This document shows, in pieces, positions 13,060-22,428 of a stretch of 64,000 bases of DNA. Every line of letters starts with the position of its first letter. Within the stretch, counting starts at the first letter, position 1. Source of the DNA: Sarcomyxa edulis (lineage: Eukaryota; Basidiomycota; Agaricomycetes; Agaricales; Mycenaceae); the NCBI GenBank assembly GCA_009761415.1, contig QUOL01000005.1, forward strand, positions 1,922,001 to 1,986,000. Reading direction: 5' to 3'. The notes below the pieces were generated by a model. It saw nothing but the letters and a program-made list of their open reading frames with translations. It had not been told where the DNA came from and did not search any database. A program made the position numbers and the translations under genes.

Positions 13060-13155
13060 TTTGGGATGCATAGAGGGACGGAAGGCGACGCGATGAGAGG
13101 CGGGGCGAGGTGAGGCGAGGCGAGGCGACGTGACACCGATACCGGGACGAAGTTT

Positions 13156-13808
13156 AGATCTACATACATAGAGATAATAATATCATATCCTATCGCTTTA
13201 TAGTAGACGTATACGTATCAACATCGTCTTTCTTGCTTGTTGAGGGTATCGCTGGTACAGTAAGTAGTCAGTGCGTGAAGGATGAAGGATGAAGGGGAGT
13301 TAGTGTGGCGTGCACATAATCATGATAATAGTATACTTGTAGAGGATAGTATAGTATGATAGACTACACTTTTACATGCACATGCATGCACATTCTATCA
13401 TATTTTCGGTGGGTTACTGTTGCTGTTGCTGTTACAATTAAGTTATTTTCTTTTATGCGTGTGGCGTAAGTTGGTGTGTGGCGTGTAGGGATGGGGCAGG
13501 AGATGGGGGTGAGGACGAGGAGACTGGAGTGATGCACACGACACGACGCGACACGACGCGACGCGACGCGTCTCTGATGTAGATATCATCACATCCTATC
13601 CTATTACTTTAGTTCAATTTAGAGCAGGGTGGCGTGCACATAATACCATGAACGGAGCACTACTGGCAGTATAGAACCACCATTTATGCATACGTCCAGA
13701 GATTAGTATTCATCGTTATGCAAGTTCTACATGCATGGATTGAGGTGGTCTTGATATCATCTTTTGTGCATGTGGCGTAAGTAGGTGTGTGGCGTGTGGC
13801 GTGTAAGG
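13156..13808. repeat. Degenerate tandem duplication in a 3' intergenic region
   Basis: Four blocks occur in the same order in two halves: ATCATATCCTAT / ATCACATCCTATCC, GGCGTGCACATAAT (near 13318 and 13633), a TACATGCA block, and GTGTGGCGTAAG with TGTGTGGCGTGT (near 13460 and 13770). The copies are diverged, with a period of about 310-420 bp. No coding frame is evident. Confidence 0.45.
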
Positions 13809-13976
13809 AAAATCGGTGGAAGGAGGAGAGGGAGGAGGAAGACCGTGCTCGTTTCTTAGCTCTCTTTTACTGTTGACCATGCAGATAGAACTACATCGCT
13901 ATAGTACAGACAACACTCCTACAGTTCCAATTCCAATCAGAATCACATCTATTCCCCCGGTGGGACCCAGTAAGTC

Positions 13977-16049
13977 CTACTCATCACCCCCACCCCCAAC
14001 CCCAGCAGCCCCACTCGGCGCCCCCAACCACTCCTCATAATAACTACACTCCCCCGCATTAACCGGTCCCTTATCCTTACAAAAATCAAAAACAGGACAC
14101 CGCCCACACGGCGCCTCGCTCCATCCCAGTTTCGTGTTGAGCCGTTCTTGGTGGATCGCGCGGTAGACGTGTACCGATGTGTCGTCGTCGTTCAGGTAGG
14201 GGCCGGGCAAGGGGGATGTGGAGGGGGAACGGGCGCGCGGGCGTTTTTTTGTGTGGGATTTGGATTTTGAGCGGGATTTTTTTGAGTGGGAGTCGGATTC
14301 GGAGGAAGAGGAGGAGGAGGAGGAGGGGGAGGAAGACCGTGCTCGTTTCTTCCCTTTTGATTTTGATTTTGATCTGGCTCTCTTCTTCGTCCGTTCGTCG
14401 TCGTCGTCACTATCCATCGCCTCGTCCGTATCCTCCTCTTTCACCTTTCGTTTCTTGCTCGTACTTTTACTCCGACTCTTGCTCTTGCTCCTCCTCTTCT
14501 TCCCATCATCGCTCTCATCATCGCTATCACTCTCACTCTCATCCTTCTTCCGCTTCTTCGATGTTTTCTTCTTCGAGCCCTCATCCTCCTCAACCAATAA
14601 CACCATCTCCTCATCCGAATTATCTTCCTCTTTCGTGCGTTTCTTCGATTTCTTCCTATCCTTGTCCTTATCCTTTTCTCTAGCTTGCGTCTTGCGTTTC
14701 TTCTTCTTCTTCGCATCTTCATCCTCGCTTTCACTTCCCTCTTCCTCAGTAGCCTCAGTAGCCTCATCGTCGTTGATCCCCGCAGAATCCCACATAGCCG
14801 CTCCAAAAGCCGGGATCTACGAACGAACGAACGAACGAACGAACGAACGAACGAACGAACGAACGAACGAACAGATGATCAGCCACAACCACATCAAGAA
14901 AATCGACAAACGCCACACACCTTCTCAACCTCCCCATCCAATATCAAAACCCTCAACAACATCTCAACATGCTCAACATCCAACGGCGTTTCCGTAATCT
15001 TACTTTTGGATAGGAAGGTTTGGACTTCGCGCGCGGAGGGGTAGGATGATGTTGATGGTGTAGGGAGGGAGTCGGGTTTCTTTTTGTTGAATGTCTGAGT
15101 GCGGAAGTAGGTCCAAGGTAAAGGTAACAGAAAGGGTAAGAGTTAAAATGTGTGTGTGTGTATATAAGGAGAGCAGAACGTACCCGGTCGGTTATAAAAT
15201 GTAAACAAGCAGTAGTGAGAAGCTTGATAAACTCAGTGTCGAGTTCGTTATCGGTGTACCAAGGCCCGCCTGTCATTTCGACGGAGGGCGTGAGATGGGA
15301 GAGCATGTAGATTTTACGCGTCGGGTGCTATATCCAAAGCGTCAAGCGTCAGGTCTATCTGATAATGGGTTAACCTCTTATGAGGAGACGTACTTTGACG
15401 GATTTAACAGCCTTGACGAGTTGTTTCTGGACGAGAGACTTGAGACATCGGTCCAAAATGGTTTGGTGCAGCTCCGTCTTGGATTTGAGGTGTTTCGTCC
15501 ATATACCTGATATATATCGCTCCATTAGCATGATAGTGGGGAAGCAATATGGACGACGAAATAGACAAACACACCTTCGTTCCCAGAAGCTTGAATATGA
15601 CTCAAGACCATAGTCTCTTCACCCGTCATGTCTTTCTTACTGCCCTAGTATCGTCAAACTACATTCACCCTAAACATCATTGAGAGGGATGGGCGTACAC
15701 TTCCAATTCCTGCTTCATCACGACGCGAAACGACGTGCGCCCCTTCGCGTCGGCCATTGCTTTAAGCATTCCCTACACACATCCCCACGAAGGTGAGTAA
15801 GGATTTTGATAGTACGAGATGGTCAGGCAGGTTCGTACCGTCCCCAGAAGAAAATTGAGAGCTTGTAGACGTGCAGCAGCATCGGGGGCAAGGTCGTCGA
15901 GTTCTTTCTGGGTTAATGTCTGTTCGAAGAAAAAAAGTAGGTGAGATTAGATAGAATTCGATGATATGGGTAGATGGCACTTTTTTTGGGTGAGCGAGAG
16001 CCGCTTGATGGATCTTGAGCTCGAGAGCATTGATCTTGCGGCCGCTCAT
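13977..16049 (-). CDS. RPC6: DNA-directed RNA polymerase III subunit RPC6 (RPC34)
   Basis: Subunit of the Pol III initiation subcomplex (RPC3/RPC6/RPC7), nuclear, needed for open-complex formation at tRNA and 5S genes. The start MSGRKINALELKIHQAAL is followed by winged-helix regions over several exons (LTQKELDDLAPDAAARLQ, TFRVV-type strand, IWTKHLKSKTELHQTILDR, KSVKHPTRKIYML, GPWYTDNELDTEFI). The C-terminal cluster CGRCPVFDFC...GEC has the C-x2-C-x5-C-x10-C spacing of the 4Fe-4S site known in POLR3F. Between the winged helices and this cluster sits a Lys/Arg/Ser/Asp/Glu-rich insert of roughly 170-190 residues (about 14770-14200) that the human protein lacks. It reads without stops and contains several NLS-like KKKRK runs. 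Confidence 0.93.
14820..14872. repeat. (GAAC)n / (GTTC)n tetranucleotide microsatellite in an RPC6 intron
   Basis: About 13 perfect copies of GAAC. On the gene's strand the (TTCG)n run ends directly in the 3' splice site TAG (14818-14819), so the repeat takes the place of the usual pyrimidine tract. A second, shorter GT-rich repeat occurs in another RPC6 intron near 15151-15168. Confidence 0.95.
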
Positions 16050-17039
16050 GATTGTGGTCGAAGACTCGAAGTCGATGAAGTCGATGAAGAGAGATCGGAC
16101 ATGATGGACCCGATCGTGACTGGAGGTCCACGGACCTAGTCTCCCTAGGGCACACGGACCTCGACCGTTCTCGCTTTCTCTTCATCTCATTCTCAAACAA
16201 CCCCGTACGCTCTTCGGAGTCTCACTTGAATCACTACTAGCATCGTATGTATCGATACTACCTTGAATTCTATTCCGTCTTCTCGTAAACGATCCTTCCA
16301 GTGATCCCGATGTTTGATTACGCGTGGTCCCTTTCCGACGTCAAGATTCAAGAGAAGTAAAAACGAACATTATAGGACTCGATACTACGCCTGAAGTGCT
16401 GCACACCCACCATTTTCCTCTCCAAAATCCAAGCCATCCGCTCGTCCTCGTAGACTGCTCCTTTGACAAAAGAACTCCAGATCGGTACGCGTCATTGCCT
16501 AGGTTTACCGTGGAAGGCTTTGCGTCGCCAGCGAAACTCAAGCAGCCTGTACTTTGTGCTCGAGCTCTGGTCTTGTTTTTGTGACTCTCAGTGATTCAAT
16601 CTCAAACCATAGACTTTACAGACGATCATTTTAACAGCCTCATCATTCCAGCATGCTAGATCACCAAGCTGCATTCTGGTTTTCTTGTGGATTTGTGAGT
16701 GACAAGCTGTATTGCTCGCCGATAAGCTAGTCTCTCACAACATTCTCAGAAATCCACAACTGCCGTTATTATGGAGTACTATGAAGTAGCCCGAACAATG
16801 CACTGTCTTCGCAGTCCTGGCAGCGTGTCATTGAAACTGTGTTACCTGGAAGTTACACCTTTGATGGCCTATGCTGATTGTTCGGGTATCAATCCAGATG
16901 GTGCTATGCTGTCTCTATATATCTATAGCCAAAAGCCTGTGATGACTTCGGACTTATCGTCGAGGTAAGCAACGTTCCGTTCATCTTGCGCACATCTCAT
17001 TATAACGCTCGTTCTCAGCGTCATAAATCTCTGCTACCA
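16050..17039. other. Intergenic region without a recognised gene
   Basis: Nearly 1 kb between the divergent RPC6 and Ser/Pro-rich protein genes. Open frames here (for example 16324-16584 and 16771-16968) have no recognisable domain and no supporting neighbour exon. A TATATATCTATA stretch at about 16915-16926 could be a promoter element for the downstream gene. Confidence 0.4.
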
Positions 17040-18016
17040 ATGACAGAATACGACTATTCTCCTGAGGCGCACCAAAGACATCTTCAAACCCAAGACCGTA
17101 TCGCGAAATGGGTTGATCAGACTGATCAAGAATTGTCGCGTTCGAGATCTCAACCCCATACACCGTCGAGCTCCAGCTCTAGTCGTCGTGTTGACCATCG
17201 ACGCCGATCTGAATCGCATAACCCCTCGACACGGTCTCCTCTTCCTCCCCATCATCCTGTATTCCAACCGTCTTACCACTCTCCTAGTACCACTATGCCC
17301 GGCCATAGTATCTCCTCAGCGCCAAGTCCACAAGCTCGATCCATGTCGGTACCACGCCAACATCGGCCACCATCATTATACGCTCTTCCAGGTCCCACAC
17401 CGTACCAGGCACATCCAGCCATGTATGGCATGCACGGGTTGACAGCTCCAGTTCCCCAGAATACCCATCCTTATCTTCGCCACCCACCTCCAGTCACTCA
17501 GAATATCTCTCCAGCGCACTCTCACAGATCCCAACCCTCGAATTCACACTCATACCACATCCCCACACGTTCGTCATCACCTGTGGCATACCCGGGTCCG
17601 GGCTCAACGTCTTACGAACGCCGTAGCTCTAAATCCCCTGTGGTTATTTCGAGTGCTGGCGGAGGATCATACGTGATCATTCCACCTAAAGGGAAAAAAG
17701 TTGACATCGTGGTAAGCCTTATACTCTTGCTCATTCAATCTTTCGTTTTGTGACGCGTTGGTGACTATTTTTTGATTGATACCATTCACACGAACCATCC
17801 GATGTCCCTACGACCTTGAAATTCACCTATATTCTATAGTATCCTTCGGGCAGGGATCAACCTGCTAGGTCTTTATCGGTCCCGGCACCTCAAGCTATCT
17901 ACCCTCTGACAAGACCGCCTCAGCCAGCTGTAATTGTGTTCAATCATAGTCGAAGAGATAGATCTAGGAAAGAGCAGGAGGAATCGCGGCGGAGGAGTAG
18001 ACGAATGACTGGTTGA
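17040..18016 (+). CDS. Ser/Pro-rich conserved hypothetical protein
   Basis: Two exons, joined where KGKKVDIV (donor near 17713) meets YPSGRDQPARS (acceptor near 17839), encode about 280 residues. The N-terminus MTEYDYSPEAHQRHLQTQD has a short helical region; the rest is low-complexity Ser, Pro, His, Tyr and Arg. A short ordered-looking stretch near the end of exon 1 (SYVIIPPKGKKVDIV) is the most conserved-looking part. The tail RRDRSRKEQEESRRRSRR is strongly basic. I do not recognise a domain. Nuclear location is plausible from the basic tail but is inferred. An in-frame ATG at 16986 is the alternative start; 17040 is preferred because the sequence from there looks more protein-like. Confidence 0.65.
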
Positions 18017-18304
18017 AGACTACCAACGTCGGTCTGGGACCGTTACAATTTGTGTTGATCAGTTACTAGATATACATCACTTGTAGTACCGCTCGAAGCT
18101 TTGCGCTGTCTAACGCGTGAGACAGGATGAAACGACTGTTGTACGTTCAGGAAGGAATATTGTGCTACACACGACATCTCGAATAGAGTCCGCAGGGTTT
18201 CTTTCTTTGTATTGTGAAGTCCAGGAGGCGAATGGATCGAATGGACTGAGTGAATAAACAGACTTGGAAAGGGCTTTGGGAACAAGGATAACGGGTAGGA
18301 AATT

Positions 18305-19318
18305 TTAGTCCTTCTTGAATTCCCTGGTAGTTCCGACGCTGATACTGCTATTGGTCGCGTCGCTGAACGACTGGAAACTATCTTCCGTCATGTTCTGACT
18401 TGGATCTGGGTTCTCCATCTCGAACTCTTCAACTGTCCGCGCAGTAGGAGTCTCTAATCGGTCCATTTCGTACGCGTTTTTGTTACTGCTCTTGATGACG
18501 ACAACAGATCCGTCCGCAGATTCAGACGAGTCGGACCTGACTGTGGCGCCTCCTCCGCGCCCTCTCCATCGCCTTTCGATTTTCGCACTGGCATTGGCAC
18601 TGGTGTGGCGGATGGCAGATTTAGCGTGCGAGAAATGATCTGCGATTTCATGCATCCAGCGCTGAGAACCGACGCCTAGACCTTGGGTGCGAACGAGAAC
18701 TAAGAGGCGGAACGTGAGGTAGGTTGAGAGCGTGAAGAAGGTGAGGGGAACAGAGAGGACAAAGAGGGTCGTCAAAGTCACTAGGAGAATTGATGCTACA
18801 TGCAGACGCATTAGAAACATTGTCCAAGAAGAAAATTCAGTCCACTGACTTAACAGGAGTATGGCGAGCAGGATGGCAAAGGATCCGCAGGATATCGAGA
18901 GAAATGCGAGAGACGCGGCTACAAAGAAAGTAACACCTCTGTAGGGGCCATGTATATGACCGTCAACACTCGTTGACATGTAGCGTTGGCACCACGTACA
19001 CGAAGGAAAGAACAGGTATGAAACTGAGCAAGGCGAATATAGCAACGAAAGTCTGCGTATGCGTGTTAGAATTCTTGGAATGATAGTCTGTGCGCCAGAT
19101 TAGTACTCACAGACGTTATTGGGTATTCATGAAACGAAATGAGAGACTTCTCGAGGCCTGGTCGTGCATAATCGTGCTCAAAACTGAGAGTGTACAATGA
19201 GGAAGTGACAGGACTTTCTCGGGAAGATTACACACCGGTCTGCATAGCTGCGTACTGCACTGGCGCTACGTTCAAAGTAGGTTGAAAGTTCGTCCTGTGG
19301 AGTTGAGGAGACAGTCAT
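18305..19318 (-). CDS. Small multi-pass membrane protein, promethin (LDAF1)-like
   Basis: Four exons give about 280 residues. Exon 1 from 19318 reads MTVSSTPQDELSTYFERS and is followed by an amphipathic stretch (GLEKSLISFHEYPITS). Two hydrophobic hairpins come next: TFVAIFALLSFIPVLSFV (exon ending at a GTACGT donor) running into GVTFFVAASLAFLS and SFAILLAILLL, then ILLVTLTTLFVLSVPL and TFFTLSTYLTFRLLVLV. The C-tail is hydrophilic, Ser- and acid-rich (EEFEMENPDPSQ). This layout of a short amphipathic N-terminus, a Pro-containing double hairpin and a soluble tail fits the promethin family, ER proteins that work with seipin in lipid-droplet assembly. The family assignment is from topology and a loose sequence likeness, so it is tentative; the gene itself is well supported. 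Confidence 0.6.
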
Positions 19319-19660
19319 CGCTAGATCTTGAGAGTTATGGTTATGGTCAAGCGGAAACGACGCGTCGCGAGCTGCGCGAATTGTGCCAGAAAAAATTCAA
19401 TAAATATCCAGAAAAATTCCTGTTCAACAATCGTTCGACCAGATATACATGTCGACCTCAATGGCGCCCTAGAGCCCATGTACATCCAAAAATATCAGCA
19501 TGGATCCAAGTAAACTGGGAGAAGATTCCAAATATTGTCGCTGCACATCGGAGATCAAAGACGCGTTCCTCCGAATTTGCCCCCATCGAAGCTTGGACCG
19601 CGACTTGCACATACCGAACTATACACCCAGCTGACATTTATACCCTGTAGACTCTTCACA

Positions 19661-21323
19661 ATGACAATACGAGTCCATCTCGTCTATATTCACGGCTTTC
19701 AAGGTACATATTCCGGAGTGATCCATGATTATACCTGATAAATTGAACGAGCTCATGCTCAGGGAATGATACTACTTTTCAGGTGCGTTACATATCCTCT
19801 GCCAAAGTAGGCATACAATCTGATGGCCAACAAACCCTCCTCACATTGTAGTCATTTCCAACCGACTTGCAAAACTATCTCACCCCACGTATACCCTCGG
19901 GAAAGGAATTGAAGATCCAGAGCAGCTTATACCCAACATACAAGAGCGTTAAACCTATTTCGTTCGCTACGAAGAACTTCCTTGAATGGTGCGTGCCCGT
20001 CCTCATCCCATATGAACCTAAATCGTCTGACTTGGGGATTCAAGGCTATCGACACAGCCCGAAGGCCCCGTAATTTTGATGGGACACTCAATGGGCGGAC
20101 TGTTAGCTGCAGATGCTGCGTGCCACCCGTCAAACAACCCAGATCCGTATCCTGGCTCTAAACCCCAGCGAATCATAGGGATGGTTGCCTTTGACACGCC
20201 CTACCTCGGAATGCACCCACACGTCGTGGTCAGCGGAATCGCATCCTTATTCGCCAAAGATCACGAAGATAAACAAGAAAACAAGAATAATCATAAGACG
20301 GAAAGCGAGATGAACGACCATGCAGATGTTCACATGGTAGATGAGAAGGTGACAGGCGATTGGGATGCATTCAAGAAAGACCTGGATCGTACGTGCAAAA
20401 AACAATCACATTCGTCAATTATGTATTGAATCACATTCACGCTTACAGCTGCTCATGCTCACACATCTATACATTCCAATTCACGCAGTTCACCACTTCC
20501 TTCACCTTCCCTACGCCCACCATACTCTCCATCCCACTCACAATACGGTCTACCGCCTTCTCCACTTGTCGACCGTGCCGTGTCCTTTCTGTCAACAGTC
20601 TCCAACGACCCAGTCGTCCGCTGGGTCCGCAAACACTCCGACGAACCTTTCTTAGCCAGTAAACGCTGGATAGTCGAACACTTTCAATTCGGAATTTGTA
20701 TGTTCGATCCAGGCGATTTGAAGGATCGTTACACGAGGCTCGTAGCTTGGAACGGTCTGTGGGTCAACTATTGGACGCAGACTGTTCCCAGAAAACGCAT
20801 AGAAGGGGAGGAGGTAGAAGAGGAGGGTGAGGAGAGGAAGGAAGAAGAGGTAACTGACGATGATATGGCGATACTCGAAACTGGAATACCCGACATGTCC
20901 TTAGAATTGACATCGAATCCTCCAACCCCGGACGGTACTGACACTCCCGAACCCGTGGCACACGGACCACCTACGAAATCAGAAGCGAAGTCAATAGCGA
21001 AGGCTCGAGAAAAGGAGTTGAAGAGAATACGGAAAGAGCGTGAGGCTGAGGTGAAGGCTGCCGTCAAACAACAGAAGATCAATCTGAAGAAGGAAAAAGG
21101 GAAGGAGAAAGAGAAGGTTCCGCGGCATTTTATAGTTCTGCCGACGGGGTTGGGTAGAGCTTTGGGTGGAGGAGATAAATGGGAGAAGGTTTTGATTGGG
21201 GGTGTAGACGATGAAGTCGCAGCGCATACCGGCTTGTTCATACCAGGTCAAAATCTGGATTATGTGGGCTTAGTGGAAAGAGTTGGAACGAAGATTTTGG
21301 ACTGGTGTGAGAAGGCGTTGTAA
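19661..21323 (+). CDS. Alpha/beta hydrolase (lipase-like, fungal)
   Basis: The N-terminus MTIRVHLVYIHGFQGND gives the first core strand and the oxyanion HGF motif. Exons join through GNDTTFQ, SFPTDLQNYL and NFLEW into PEGPVILMGHSMGGLL, the nucleophile elbow GHSMG with the catalytic Ser. FDTPYLGMHP follows, as in DUF676/PGAP1-like serine esterases. The middle part is a long charged insert (EEVEEEGEERKEEE; KSEAKSIAKAREKELKRIRKE) likely to form a coiled coil. The C-terminus returns to an ordered region (VPRHFIVLPTGLGRALGG, then HTGLFIPGQN), where AAHTGLF offers the catalytic His. Substrate unknown; no signal peptide, so intracellular. Diverges from the promethin-like gene across 342 bp. Confidence 0.82.
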
Positions 21324-21537
21324 TGTTGTATCTTTGATCTAATGTAAAAACTGGGACATATTAGCAATCAATAATGATTTAGACATGCATCGATGTGTCG
21401 TCCACTCTGGACGGAACAAAAATGAAAAAAGATATGCAACACCCGAGGTGTGCAGTAAGTAGGATACAATAGTAATACAAGACTGTAAAAGAGCTGCCCA
21501 CTAATGCCCATGAACCAGAACCTGCACTGCGAGTGGG

Positions 21538-22154
21538 TTACCCGTCGTCCATGTCTGGCCGACTGTCACTCGGTAGTGATGGATCGGTGAAACTGTGATT
21601 ACACTTTGTGCAGACAAAGAACAGGATCATGCGCGTCTCCTTCCGTTTCGACTGATCTTGGTAGAAAACGGCACTATTGGAAGAAAAATAGCATGAAAAA
21701 TGAAGGAACCAACAAGATAAGGAAGAACGCACTCATCGTTACCGCAACTCGGACATGTGATGTTTGAGTGTGCCTAAGTGCAACAGCGTCAAGAATGACA
21801 TCAAGAAAGAGCATACAACAACGTACGAGAGTAGGATCAGATCCAAGATCGGTAGTCACTCCGACTTGTTCTCTAGATGAGGCATCGTTCTCCGATGAGC
21901 GAGAGCCATTATGACGATTGGTCAGAAAAAAACGCACTTGGTGACAGTCAACAAATCGTTCCTGTATACACACTTGTTCTCCCCAATCTCGTCGTATGCA
22001 CATATGCGGCATGCATAGACCATGATACGACGCTGTTGATCGGCTTTTGGATACAGCAAGTTGTTGCATTCGGAACAGAAATGGAGTGACGCCTGCGAGT
22101 GGTTTTTTGGGTTAGCTGAAGCTCATCAGGGCCTGTGTTTCGACTACAGACCAT
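21538..22154 (-). CDS. RPB9: DNA-directed RNA polymerase II subunit RPB9
   Basis: Small zinc-ribbon subunit of Pol II that affects start-site choice, elongation and proofreading. The N-terminal ribbon is LHFCSECNNLLYPKAD...CRICAYDE (C-x2-C...C-x2-C). The linker is TTDLGSDPTL. The C-terminal ribbon has HSNITCPSCGNDE, then QSKRKETRMILFFVCTKCNHSF (C-x2-C...C-x2-C). The coding part of exon 1 is just the start codon (22152-22154): a 59-nt intron (22093-22151, branch-like CTAAC) separates ATG from GCGTCACTCC, giving MASLHFCSEC. No in-frame ATG exists in exon 2 before the first zinc ribbon, which supports this start. The C-terminal tail TDPSLPSDSRPDMDDG is slightly longer than in animals. Confidence 0.95.
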
Positions 22155-22428
22155 CTTCTGCCGCAGTTCTTTTCTTGGGGATATCCCGACGGGAAGGATG
22201 GCGGAAGACTCAAGAGAAACTAAGAACGAGTTCAAGAGTACAGTCACAGTCACGCTCAACGTCACTCTTTTGCTTGGCAATGGCCTTCGACCACAACAGA
22301 GTCCAGACGGCAGCACTTCCAGCAATTCGAGAGGAATCAATTGGGAATCAACTCATTCACTAGATGCAAGTACACGACTGTATATATATATGTATATGAA
22401 TTGTTTCACCTTGGATAGACCGCGAACG

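Noticed and set aside
14218..14997. Plus-strand frame of 259 codons (Glu/Ser/Phe-rich)
   Set aside because: Mirror of the RPC6 charged insert and the GAAC microsatellite; no protein-like features of its own.
18785..18850. Possible extra intron in the promethin-like gene (GTTAAG...TGTAG)
   Set aside because: Removing it shifts the frame and destroys the second hydrophobic hairpin; reading through keeps it intact.
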